Below are positions 21,601-33,194 of a DNA stretch of 64,000 nucleotides, piece by piece. Origin of the DNA: Cryptomeria japonica. Lineage: Eukaryota; Streptophyta; Pinopsida; Cupressales; Cupressaceae. The stretch lies in NCBI RefSeq assembly GCF_030272615.1, contig NC_081411.1:825466397-825530396 (forward strand), in the 5' to 3' direction. Position 1 is the first letter of the stretch. Every line of letters starts with the position of its first letter. The position numbers and the translations under genes are program-made. Below the pieces are notes generated by a model. It was not told where the DNA came from, made no database searches, and was given only the letters and a program-made list of their open reading frames with translations.

Positions 21601-22115
21601 TAAAGAAGTGCATGGGACAATTTGATACCCTTTTACTGGCACTAAGAAAAACAATAAAGGAGTTTAAGGAGTTGTATAGAGACACATGTAAAACTAATAT
21701 TTTGACAGTAGATATAGATAGGGAGATCAGTAAGGTACAAAAAGGAATAAATGATACAGCTAACAAATTCATTGATTTATCTAAACCATTACCAGTTATA
21801 GAGCAGAAAATAGTAGGTTTTGATGAGAAACTTGAAAAATTGGAAAAAGAGAAGGAAAGAATAAAAGGAAAGGCAAAAGATCTTAAATGCAGACTCAGTC
21901 CCAAATTAGACTACCTCATCTCTTTGAGAAAAGAGATCTCAGAGGAACTTGTTCAAGGACTGAAGACACCAGAAGAGAAAATGCAACACCTCGCCGATAC
22001 AATTCAAATAACAGAGGCCGCATTGAAGGACAGTAGCAGGTTCACTGAGAGCCTGAATCTTGTATTGGTAGACCTTTTCCAGATTGTAACCAACCGGTTA
22101 CAAGGATCAAGCTAA
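18688..22115 (+). pseudogene. ORF2 of element B, unknown function, broken
   Basis: A protein of about 1,130 residues occupies the place of pol. The N-terminal third (18688-19743) looks globular, with segments such as KFFWLDSIHKITKEAVRVV and a GLPSTG turn. A basic, Lys/Arg-rich middle follows (19888-20166, possible nuclear signal), then an acidic Thr/Glu-rich linker (20767-21140), and a long coiled coil to the end (21300-22115). The frame is continuous except for TAG and TGA codons (at about 19050, 19741, 19852, 20164, 20356, 20482, 20752 and three near 21136-21163) and one frame change near 21200-21300. I find no enzymatic motif. The minus-strand remnant at 25790-29258 has a similar layout. 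Confidence 0.65.
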
Positions 22116-22159
22116 AACTGCACTCAGTTGACACTTTGACAACCTTTGTCATTGATGTC

Positions 22160-22329
22160 AAAGGGGGAGTAGTGGAGCTAAGAAAAATCCAATGACACAA
22201 GACATCATCAGCTCAGGGGGAGCATTTTTGACAACACAGTTTTGGTAAGACAATTTTGGCAAAACATTTTTGGATATACAATTTTGTATTTTTATCATGA
22301 GTGTTGCCATCAATGCCAAAGGGGGATAT
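22160..22329 (+). other. Polypurine tracts and 3' untranslated end of element B
   Basis: AAAGGGGGA occurs twice in a near-identical context (22160-22168 after TTGATGTC; 22318-22326 after CAATGCC). The second one directly precedes the 3' LTR. The same tract, inverted, precedes the LTRs of G and H. Confidence 0.75.
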
Positions 22330-23117
22330 TATTGGAAAATGCACACTCCAATGTGAAATTGTAGGTGATTGAAGGTATTGTCATTGATGGAAACCTTACA
22401 ATCATATGATACCGGCAGACACCAGCATCGGCAGACTCAACACCAGCATACAGTTCACCAGGACCGAAAAGAAAGATTACCGACACCATGGCTGATAGGA
22501 ATTTTGTATAAATGTATTTTGTATTTAATTGTAACAAATTTTGTAAGATGAATTGGTGGATTTTAATATGACTCATATAAGTATGGGATTATTGTAGATC
22601 ATTTAGAAGTAGAGAGGATGGAAGGATTATTGCAGACCTAATATGTGAATTATAAAGCAGATTTTGGATAAGGGTTTATGAATATTGCAGAGCTTAAACT
22701 GATACTGAACCTAGCATAGTAGATGATGATCTGAAGTAGTACATGACATTGGATTTGTATAATCCATTTTTGTAAGTCAGTGAGACTTCTTTTGTAACTG
22801 AGCAGTGAGCTCTAGGCACTTGGCCTTCCTGCATGTGTAGGCCCATATTGTAAACAGTAATATTCCCTTATTGGCCAGTAAGCAAATATTGTGGGTCACA
22901 AATCCCACCGAGGTTTTTCCCACATCAATTTTCCTCATTAAAAATATTGTGTTATGGTGTGTCTTTCATGTTGTGGTTGTTATTCTTATTTACTGCATTA
23001 ATTCTGGTTTACTGATACACAATTTTAAATTGCTTTTCATATTATAAGTTAAGAAAATTCTATCACCAGTCAGATACTGATTCACCCCCCCTCTCAATAT
23101 CTTTGGGAATCCTAACA
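22330..23117 (+). repeat. 3' LTR of element B
   Basis: Pairs with 61-862. It starts TATTGG, where related LTRs have TGTTGG, and ends CCTAACA. The terminal hairpin (23072-23102) has one mismatch from a G-to-A change. Confidence 0.85.
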
Positions 23118-23882
23118 ACTTCATCTATCCCAACAACTCAACATGCCTTCTCTATCAGTCCAATACATATCCCTGATTTCATGCACTTGAGGCATTCCTT
23201 TGATTCATCGATAGATCTGGTGTGAGCCTTCAAACACCTACCTTTTCCTCTTCTTACTTATTTCACATATCTATAATGCACACTATGCATAATAGGAGAT
23301 AATCTCCACTTACCGATGGTAGTGGATCCATGTCATCTTCATCCTATAATGCACACATGTGACTTTCTTGTTTGTGCAACATATCTTCAAACAAGAATAT
23401 GTGATCTTGTTGAGGTACATTCATTGTCATTCATCACTTCACATGGTGACTGCATCCTCATCTGGTGGGAGTTCTATTGTTCTACATCCACACAACATAC
23501 CACTGACTTGTACATCCTTCTTCTCCTATGTTGATCTGATTCAGGTAACATTTTTCCTCTTCATCACAATAAAAATCCAAGCATCCTGCTCATTGTCAAC
23601 ACATCACTTACCAGTTGAAAAACTCTCCTTACTGGTGATAGATTGTACCAGTAACATGTCCATTTCATCCACACAAGTCAAAGACTCACTTGTGTACCAA
23701 TGACTCCAGTGAAAATTCCTTTGAATGATATTCTTCTTCTTTACCTTACCGGTGTTCTACAACACAAGGTGATATCAAAGGTATCTCAACCTGTTCTCAT
23801 TCATGACAGTGTTGCGCATACATCTCTTATATCAGTAGCCCTTCTTATACCAGTTGACATCAATGACAACATGATGCCAACA
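23118..23882 (-). repeat. SIRE-like Copia LTR fragment, reversed
   Basis: Read on the minus strand from 23882 it begins TGTTGGCATCATGTTGTC and then ATTGATGTCAACTGG, like the start of the G LTR at 54895. Its other end is lost against element B. There is no coding potential. Confidence 0.55.
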
Positions 23883-23884
23883 CT

Positions 23885-24695
23885 AAATTGGGTCTGAGTC
23901 TATCTAGGTTATGAACCAGCTTAATGTAATGTGCTGTTTGGACTTCTCGATGTGTTTCCAGGATGTCTTATGGGTTGGATATTATTTATTTGGTCTCAGG
24001 ATGACATGTTTTGTAAATATATAATTTCTTTATTGTCAAGTGGCTGACCTTATTGTTTGTGGTTGAGGATTTGTATAAATATGATGTAAGATCTTATTGT
24101 AGGTTGTATGTATGGATATGGGAATGGTATGCAAGCGAATAATGTAATAATCATTCATGCAAAGGGTTTGGTCGATCGTTGATGATCGATTTGGGTTTAT
24201 GCAAGAAGATTAAGTCCTCTTGTACTAAGCTTAACTAGAACTATACTCAGTCATAGGAGATGCTATCATTGCAGTTCATTCTCTCTTTTGGATTGTAGTC
24301 TGAATTTTTATGTAGTCAGTGAGACTCCTTTTGTAATGAGCATTGTTCTCTAGGCTATTGGCCTTCCTACAAGTGTAGGCCCCTCAATTTGTAATCACAT
24401 ACTTATTGCAGAAGTATTATTTGATTGTGGGTAGGCTTCCCACTGTGGTTTTTCCCTTTACCGGGTTGTGCACATACAAATCTTGGTGTCATGTCGATGG
24501 TATTTATTCTATAATTGTTGTTTATGCTTAATTGGTATATATGTTATTTTGGTAATTGGTTTATGTATTCTGGTATTGATCTTTTGGGTTCTGGTATTAA
24601 AGTTTTAATTGCTTAAGATTCTGGTAATCTAGTGACAACTGATTCACCCCTCCCCCCCCTCTCAGTTGTCTTTCGGCTATTTGAATTGTCTAACA
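23885..24695 (+). repeat. SIRE-like Copia LTR or LTR fragment
   Basis: Its 3' half matches the H LTR, including the GATTGTGGGTAGGCTTCCC and CACTGTGG blocks. It carries a TATA box (TATAAATAT, 24074-24082), a perfect 9-bp hairpin GACAACTGA/TCAGTTGTC (24634-24670) and the end TCTAACA at 24695. No primer binding site follows, so it is a solo or truncated LTR. The left boundary is uncertain. Confidence 0.6.
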
Positions 24696-25789
24696 AAAAC
24701 TCAACCTCCAAAGCATATTAAAACAAAAAGAGCATGATCCAGATAAGATACACTACCTCAATTAACATGAAGCCAATCCAACTGACAACATTGAAAATAG
24801 AAAAACATAACTTCCTGTACAAATCAAACCAACACCTAAAAACTAAACTAAAACACTATACAAACCAAATGAACATGTCCTCCAAGAATTCACTCTTGAA
24901 TCCACATATCAGAGAATCGCGAAACATTCTCTGGACCAGTTCTGATAGTGTTGGTTAACAAATTTGTCCCTTTCTTTAAATTATAATGTTTTCTTTCTTT
25001 GAATAATAATATGACTCTTGTACACCCCTTTATGAAAGGAAAAAAATAAACCAACAGTTGGATGAACCAATTACAAATCCATCCTCCGTATTAGGGGTCA
25101 GCTCCTCGTATGATTTGCAATGAATTTTATTTAGAAAACTTTGAAATGAATACACTTTTAACTAGAAAGTGTGGAAAGGCTTTAGCATTCATCTAACAAC
25201 ACAAAGGAATGCTTTTAAAATAAAATAGAAAGAATATTCTGAAGATCAATTTCAAATAAGAGCTCACAGACTCCAATTTTCACACATGTTCATTTCATAA
25301 ATTCAGAGAAAAAGAAAATGCATAGAGTATGAACTCTAATCGATAATCTCTCATGTCTCACAGGATAAGGGGGATCAACACAACTCAATCCACAATGAAT
25401 TTACTTGCAAATAATGGTAACAATGAATCCAGAAAACATAGGAATAACTGATAATAAAATGATATCATGCACATTAGTTGATTTCTCAAGAAAGATCACC
25501 AATCCTCGAACACATAGATTCAAAGACTGCACATCATAATATTTTATTGATAAGCCAGTCATTCCAGTTTTAAGAAATTCATATAAAATAGATTTTGTTT
25601 GTTCCTTCAAAAATCACAGTTTTTCGGACCTTAACATAAACCTACTTTCTAGCTTAAATAGCCTCCAGGCTCATAGTTCGTTACATAATCATTAAAACTT
25701 AATTTTAACCATAGGTTAAAGAAACTATTTGCTAAAACCAAGAGAAACTAAAATAACGGCAACAAAAAGCCTGATAGCTCATCCCCTAA
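24696..25789. other. AT-rich stretch, nothing recognised
   Basis: Short unsupported ORFs only. No repeat partner, RNA gene or domain was found. Confidence 0.4.
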
Positions 25790-28700
25790 TTGATCATGAA
25801 TCTGACGTTGCAGAGGAAGTCATTGGTCTATCCTGCTTTTCTGCAGAACTACGCATGCCACACCACTCTAAATGTGTCACCAAGAAGTTCAGGATGACTT
25901 GAAAATAGGGGAGTCAAATATGATGAATTCGTTGTTTCCAGACCTCCTTATCCATATTCACTTGTGTCACCCTTGCCTTGTGTGCTTCCAGATGGTCAGA
26001 ACAAACCATGAGCATTGACTCAATCCTGGCTACTTTTGAAAAATCATCCGTAGTCAAGGATTTTTTCTTCAGAATGAACTATATCCTTTCTTCAAATATT
26101 TTTGTCATATCTGTGGCGGCTTCGATTGTCTAAGCATTATCTTTCATAAGTTGGATATCAATGCATTTAAGATATTTTTGCATTGTATTGATTAAATCTA
26201 TCAATCCTTTTAGCAATTTAGTGGATTCTTCGTGACCCTGTTTGAAAATTGAATTACGCCACTCCGTGTTTTTTATTGATACATACAATACATTGTCATC
26301 CAATCTTTCCATAGGTTTTTCAGCCAAGAACTTTATCACTCCAATTTTTTGTATATCATTCATATGTGCAAGAACTACCACCTATTTGGTCCTTTCTTTC
26401 TCCAAGGCAACAACCTCTAATTCTAATTCCTTTCTCACAGTCACAACATCCTCATATACTTTCACCAGACTAACAATATAGTGTGAACCTTGTTGTATTA
26501 TGAGATCCAGCCATTTATTGAACATCTCCACGACCATTTTGTTTCTTTAAGCTTGATCCAACATCTTTTGATTTGCTAGAGATTTGGGATCAAATGATAC
26601 TGCCACCTATGACAAGGGTTGAGGATTTGGATGGTGAAGGGAATTGATGTACTTAACCATTTGAGTGATGATCTGCTTTAGCTCCCTTTTATCCTTCTCA
26701 TCCTTCCATGATCTAGAAATCCTTCTCTTCATGGAAGACTCCAAATGTTTAAGATCAATGACTTGTGAAGCAACCCCTAGATCAATCTTTTCTACTATGA
26801 AATTATCCTTGGTAGCTTTATCTGAGTCTCTATCTGGAATAGGCCTGTTGCTTCATCTACCTCAAGCATCATTTGTGTTTTGAGTCTTTTCGGCTTGGAT
26901 ACCTTTCCAAGACACTTACTGACCATATCTTCTATAGGGATTGTAACTAGAACCATCCTATGTTTCTTCCCAACAATAGCTTCTAACCATCGAGGTGTGT
27001 TTGTAGGTTCTTTGGATGGAGGAGTTGTCTGAGTATCTGGTGAATTGACAATAACCAGAGTGTTCATGGGATTCAATTCACTCTCTATTTCTTTACCTAT
27101 TGTCCATTTCTTGTACCGTAGGTTCACCCAAATCCTGTTGATCCATTATTACTTCAACCTCTTCACTTGGATCTAGGTCCACAACAATCTGGCTCAATGT
27201 TGGCTTTTTGCTCTTTTTCTTGCTCCTCGACCGAGTTACTTGAGCTGCTGTAGAACCTAACGATGCCCTTTTTGATCTTTAGGGTTAGATTTTTTCAACA
27301 ATTGACTTTGAACGACCTGCAATATCAACAATTTCATTAGTGGAAGAAATAGGAAGTTGAGTCATAGCATGTGAATCAACTCTTAGTTCATGGGAGGATA
27401 TTAGTGATCCTTTCTTAAATTTTTTATCTCTCAACTACTTCTCAGTTCTCCTTACAACATTAAAAGTTTTAGCTTGAATATTATCATCCTCCTTTTTATT
27501 CCAGTCAATCTTAGGGATTGGCTTTTCTTGAAATTCCTTGTTGAATTTAGGATCTGGAATTTTTTCCCTTGTTTCCTCCTGTACTTTGGATACATTGATA
27601 GGAAGCTTCATGGTAATTATCTATTGAAGAGTAAATCTTGACTACAGTCTCCTCCTTACCTCATATTCATCAATGCAATTCTTCTAGTAATCTTCCAAGC
27701 GAGGTTCATGACAGAAGTGGTCGTCCATATTTAGGTTTCCACGACATAACCTCTGCTATCAAACCTATGTCTAGCAACATAGGGCTGCAAGTTCATCCTC
27801 TTAAATTCCAATTCCAAATTTAAAGCATCAGATATGAACTTACAACTATCATATCCAAGTTCAATAAGAAAGGCAACTCTAGATTCACCTTTTGCCCCCA
27901 ACCTTTATCAATATGAGCTAGTTGCTTGCTCACCTCTATGAGCACATAGCTATTGAAGGCATACCTAGGTAGCTTGAATGGTTCACCTTCAACACCACCT
28001 ACCTGAAGATAGGTGAACCTAGGAAATTGAATGAAGAAGCTTCTGTATATACTTATTAACTCAATTGCTTCAATTGACATTCTCTTGTTCATATCACCCT
28101 ATAGTTCAAAAGCAAGTATCCCTACGAAGACACCATTCCATCTGGAAATATGTTCTACATGTTTCTACTACTATAACAAAGGATAGTAATCATAAACCTT
28201 CATGCCATCCACCCATGGCTCATCAACAAACCAGGCCAATCTCTGGTATAAGCTAATATGTATAAAAGATAAGAGGACATAAAAAAACTAGACATACCCA
28301 CAAAGTTACGCAAACCTTCTTGGAGTCTCTCTATAATTACCTGGGCCCAGTCAAGATATTTTTCAACAGATAATAGCACCTGAATGTAAAAATGCATCCA
28401 ATCTTCCTAGTAAAAGGAGTGTGAATTTTCTTTTAGCCTATTTAGTAGTATAACAATGTCTCGCACTTTTGTGATGAAGTGCCCTCTAGTAAGGGGCTTC
28501 GGCAGTCGTGACCCTCCCTTTTGAACTTTAAGGAGTCAGTTTCTTGCAATTACACTTCTATACACACTCTTCTTCTCAGAGAAGAAGGCGCATGAGGTCC
28601 CAATTGACCAGTCCTCATATGATTCCTTGTGTGGGATTCCCATTTCCGCCATTACTATTTTATTATTGATACCAACTAATAGCTCACCATTTCTATTTAT

Positions 28701-29258
28701 TATACATCTATTCTTGGTATCATACCTATTCATACAAGCTACCACAAAATTTGGACATGGTGCAACAAGTGGAAATGCAGCAGCTTCAACGAGACCACTT
28801 CTCACTATTTTCTCCATTATTGAACCAACTTGAGGGTTCTTGGTTCTTTCTAAGAAATCCCCTAGATTGGCATGAGCCAAGGAAGTATCATCTAAATCTA
28901 GTAATATGCTCACTAAACATGACGTCCGACCAAGCTTCGGCAATACAGGCCTCATACTGCCTGTCTGTACTTTTAATAAAGCAATTCTAAAACAAGGTAG
29001 AATTCTACTCCAACAAACAAAAGATTTTCTTCCTACACTGATAAATCTTTAGAACTAAAGAAATACAACATAGGGGAATCGTTTGAACTTACCCATTACC
29101 ACCATGAATTTGTGAAACCTTCTCAGGAAAGTAGAGGTGAATTTACCTTTGGCGTCTCCAATTCGCTCAATTATAGCAGCTGCAACCCTTACAATTAATG
29201 AAGATGAATTCATATATCCTTTTTGAACAAACGGGTAAAAACCAAGAAAACTACACAC
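25790..29258 (-). pseudogene. Decayed ORF of unknown function, possibly from another non-autonomous element
   Basis: Protein-like sequence runs for about 3.4 kb on the minus strand in pieces joined by TAG/TGA codons and a few frame changes. In reading order: a short start (29258-29055); a globular stretch (28955-28250, segments AAAFPLVAPCPNFVVACMNR and MAEMGIPHKESYEDWSIG); another (28130-27820, IEAIELISIYRSFFIQFPRF); a Pro/Lys-rich middle (27400-26800); and a C-terminal helical part (26381-25790). A GT-AG interval at 29092-28965 would join open sequence on both sides and may be an intron. The layout resembles ORF2 of element B. I do not recognise the family. A host pseudogene is the alternative. 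Confidence 0.45.
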
Positions 29259-29469
29259 ACTTCATAATGATTCATTTAAATGTGTGAAGTAATAGTGAAA
29301 TGACTGAAAACCTCACACTTTCTTAATTTCCCATCACTTCCTCACAAATAGTTAATGTTCTCATGATTACTTTTCAAATTTAGAAATTTAAATGGTTAGA
29401 TGTCAGGAATATTCCTTCTTTCCGTGCCGCTTTCAGTGTTAACAAAGTCTTTAGAATCAGCTTGAAGTG

Positions 29470-29900
29470 AAACTTTTTAACCTTGAGCCATCTTACAAAT
29501 ACTTATATGGTTCAAGTTCATCTAGGAAGAACAACAATGAACTAGTCGCTCAAAACAATATCGGGAACAAGAAATAACCATGACTAACAAGCAAGAACTT
29601 TGAACCTTGAACCAATGAACCAAAAAGACAATTGGTTCAAGTTTCAAGTTCAAAACCAACTTAAAACACATTCACACCTGCTCATTAAATAACACTACAT
29701 AGCCACGACTCACAAAAAGATGTTTTGAACCTTGAACCAAAAAAGGTTCACGGGTTCAAATTTCAAAACACATAACAATAATGCGCTTTCTTTGGTGGAG
29801 ATAAAGGTCTCTAAATACATTTACCTGAAACGCACCTTGAACCTTGAACCTATTCAACTATTTTTAAAGTTCAACGGTTTAGGTTCAAAATGAAGAGATA
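29470..29900. repeat. Cluster of ACCTTGAACC / GGTTCAAG words
   Basis: ACCTTGAACC-like words and their complements recur at roughly 29480, 29600, 29635, 29732, 29745, 29832 and 29880, several as back-to-back CTTGAACCTTGAACC. They lie upstream of the minus-strand ORF. Confidence 0.6.
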
Positions 29901-30650
29901 CAAAAGACCCAAAAGAATAGAGACACCAAATGGCAACCCACAAGCTTGGACATTCTAAATGGAAAATTGTGGGGGTGCTAATAGACAAACACCTCATTAT
30001 TAGAAACAACAACAACAACCAACTCTTTCATCTGAGCAATAGAGGACTTGAAAAACCTAAGAGTGCAACATACATAGATCATAAACATTATATCTAGAAC
30101 CGCAATCCATAACCTTAAAAAACTGGAGGAATGCAAAGCATCCTTCCATTGGGACATTAAATACTCTTTCATGCACATAAATATTGGTTCCTACATATTG
30201 AAATTTCCACTACACCAACCTTCACCAGACCACACAACAACATCAGAAAACTCTTTTCCAGACCATAGTGACATCAATGAAAACATCAGATAGGTTGAGA
30301 TCAACAACACAACTCAACAACTCAAGTTTCCAATACTATCCATGTTGATGTACAATACATGTTATTTTCCTACCTTACTCATTAGTGTTCTTACAAATAA
30401 AGTTATTTTGTTGGCTAATGTTCTAGGTGTGTGGCTTGGGGAATTGTATATGGATTTGTAAGTGCTTTACCCCAATACTCAAAATCATGGTTTATTAACC
30501 CCTAGCACAAATCATACATCTTTTTAAATAGTTATCACTCGCAATAATCATTATTGATTACAAATGGGTGTGAGAATTAGTTATTTCTTACAAAAAATTC
30601 TATACATGAGATTTTGGTGCAATCACCAGTAAGGAGAAACCTCAAAGAGG
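29901..30650. other. No gene or repeat recognised
   Basis: AT-rich sequence with a short (CAA)n run near 30005-30025. A small minus-strand frame at 29978-30178 has no family features. Confidence 0.4.
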
Positions 30651-31055
30651 TGTTGAACACAAAATACCACTAAGAGGGGAGTGAATCAGTGGTTCCTAAC
30701 CTTTATCTATTTCTGAACTCTCTTCAAAATATCAATTATACACTTAACCACTAAATAGTCATACCAGTAAAAAAAGAAAGAAAGCCAGAGAGATCATTCA
30801 TAGTACTGTAACTCACAACACCAGATTTACGAGGAAAACCCAATATGAGAAAAACCTCGATGAGAAAAGTTGTTGGAGTCTACTACTCCAATCCAGCCTC
30901 ACAAGTAAAAATACTGACTTACAAAGATTTAGGGCACCAACCCAAGGAGCACCAACCCCTGCACCAAGCTTCAACTTGGCGATGTATATTGAAATACTCT
31001 TAGAGAACAATTAAGACTTCTTGTTGCAAATGAATTCTGCAACTCTTTGATCAAA
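30651..31055 (-). repeat. Truncated LTR of the G family, reversed
   Basis: Begins TGTTGAACA and matches the start of 53267-54895 (shared blocks ACCAGATTTACGAGGAAAAC and CAACTTGG). It stops where element D begins. It has a single copy of the 38-bp unit that is present four times in the other LTR. Confidence 0.75.
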
Positions 31056-31062
31056 TATTGTT

Positions 31063-31553
31063 GTGAAGCCAAAAGAGGACAACAAGGAGAAGAAGGTGAG
31101 AATTACTAAACAAGTGCAACAAGTTCTAAATCAATTTGAGGACATCATTAGTGATGGAACACCAACTACATTGCCCCCTCAATGTGCCATAAGTAATCAA
31201 ATTAACTTTATACTCAAAGCTTCTTTACCCAATAAGGTAGCTTATTAAATGACACAAGATCAAAACAAAGAGATAGCCAAGCAAATACAAGAACTCCTAG
31301 ATAATGGTCTAATCAGGAAGAACATTAGCCCATGTGCAGTACACACCGTTTTGGCTCCAAAGAAGGAAGGTACTTGGAGACTTTGCACTAACTCTAGAGC
31401 CATAAACCGGATTACCATCAGATATAGATTTCCCATCCTAAGAATTGAAGACTTGATGGATTGTTTGGGGGGTGTTGAATACTTCACCAAGATAGATCTT
31501 AAGAGTGGTTACCACTAAATTAGATTAAAGGAGGGTGATGAATGGAAGACAGC
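31063..31553 (+). pseudogene. Element D pol, part 1 (start of reverse transcriptase)
   Basis: Shows the pre-RT segment FEDIISDGTPTTLPPQ and the RT start IQELLDNGLIRKNISPC, then SRAINRIT and FTKIDLKSGYH. TAA at 31246 and about 31516 interrupts it. It ends in EWKTA at the insertion point of element C and continues at 45498. Confidence 0.88.
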
Positions 31554-33157
31554 TGGTGCAGAGCACCTAACTCAAACTTGTCTTTTCTTGAATTTTAGAA
31601 TTTTTGTGTGATTTCAAGTTATTTTATGTTGTAATAAGGTGGAAGAAATCCTATGATGCTTTTTGAAGCCATAGTTTGGTTGTCCACACTTTTGTTGTGC
31701 TCAGGATCCAAAATTGTCATTATCCTAAAATATTATCAAAATGTCAATTTTTGGTTTGTACCAGGTGGATGCCTGGAAACTTGCTAGAATGTTTGGAAAT
31801 GGTTTAAATCCATTCTAGGATGCCATTTGAGTGATTTTTAAGGCCTTAAGAGCCTTGGAGTGTGTTTTGCACTCATAAGTAAAAGTTGTCAAGATTGTCA
31901 TGACAACTTTTGCATTTTTAGGCAAACGTTGTCCATGAAGGAAATGGCGTAAGAAGTTGGCTGGAAACAAACTGAAATTGTGTATAAAACCTTATAAAAA
32001 TCTCCAATACAAGGTTAATCAACTTTTGGTTTGCATTCAATTCATTTGCCAAGGGTTTCCTATGCTTTTTCTCACATTTGGACTGTTTTTGCTTTGAATT
32101 TATGATTTTGTATGACTTGTATGGTCTGGTATGGTTCTCATAGTAGGATAGGAAGTTATAAAAATATTTTACCTTTCCAACAAGTATAATATGAAGGTTT
32201 GAAGTGCTTTGAATCAAAAGTTATCACTGTTTTTGTAATAGTTGCTCACAAACCCTTGAAATTTGAGGTTTTGATTGTAAAAATGCATTTTACCTGAGCA
32301 TCCATGAATGGAACAAGTTGAAATACATTGGATGGCTTGGGTAGGATCTATAAATAGTTTTATATTAGGCATTTTTTGTTTTTATAGGCCACAAGGAGGA
32401 GAATGGGTGAGATGAACAACACACAAGCTTGTAGCTAGTGTGTGGGGACAGCAGAGATTGATCATTTTCAGAGCCATGGAGAACTGATAACTTAGCAACC
32501 CATAGTGTTTTGGAAAGGTCTATGGGTGTACCAAAATTATCAAAGATTTTTCTAGTTGTATATTTTGACGAGTGAAGAGTTTGGAGAACATCTTCCAAAA
32601 CTGCCTAGAAGCCCTAAACCCCTTAAAAATAGCTCATTTTGAGTTACCCTAGTTGTACAACAAACCTAAATGGGAAAATTTGTGATCTTGTTTAACTTCC
32701 AAATGGGTATCTGAATATGTAAAAATATTTGGGATTTGTTAGGAAATTTTGTGGGAAAAGACCAAAAAATAGTCCTAGAAGGGCTAGTCATTTAGGCCTA
32801 ATAGCAGCCGATAGAAGCAAGTTTGAAGCCTAGGGCTTGGGAGGAAGCTGTAGACCTTTATAATGAATAAAATGGCCTTGAAAATACCTAAAAAACATAA
32901 CCAAAAACTTTAAACATGGTTAGAGTGAAGATCCTTGGCGAAGGTCTTTGGAGCCTAGTTGGAGTTTTGGGAAACTAGTAGGAGACCATCTCAAAATTAG
33001 AGATTTGGGTCAAAACCAACAAGAAACCTCAAGAGGATATACCTAGGAGGCAAGACAATATATTTTATGCCTTGGAGGAGCTTGATTAGAAGAGTGAGTT
33101 GAGGAGTTGGGGTGAGTAAGGGTGAATTGGAGAGTTAGGCACAAGATCTCTGCATCA
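31554..33157 (+). repeat. 5' LTR of element C
   Basis: Begins TGGTGCAGAGCACC and ends CTCTGCATCA. TATA box TATAAATAG at 32349-32357 (TATAAATAT at 44638-44646 in the 3' copy). Confidence 0.9.
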
Positions 33158-33160
33158 AAG

Positions 33161-33174
33161 TGGTATCAGAGCCA
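33161..33174 (+). other. Primer binding site of element C
   Basis: TGGTATCAGAGCCA, three bases after the LTR end; initiator tRNA-Met type. Confidence 0.85.
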
Positions 33175-33194
33175 CTCTTTGAAAGATTTGGTGT

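Larger units (their letters stand above)
61..23117 (+). mobile_element. Element B: non-autonomous LTR retrotransposon, split by element A
   Basis: Two LTRs (61-862 and 22330-23117) flank a tRNA-Met-type primer binding site, a Gag-like ORF, an ORF of unknown function and a polypurine tract. No protease, integrase or reverse transcriptase is recognisable between them. Without the 16.3-kb insertion of element A it would be about 6.7 kb. The LTR end (CCTAACA), the C-rich hairpin before it and the AAAGGGGGA tract match the SIRE-like Copia elements at 53267-63135, so B probably depends on such an element for replication (inference). No target-site duplication is visible: CAAGG on the left, ACTTC on the right. 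Confidence 0.75.

Noticed and set aside
28246-28300. Second possible intron in the minus-strand ORF
   Set aside because: Only ~54 nt, and no GT-AG pair restores the downstream frame exactly; a frameshift explains the frame change equally well.
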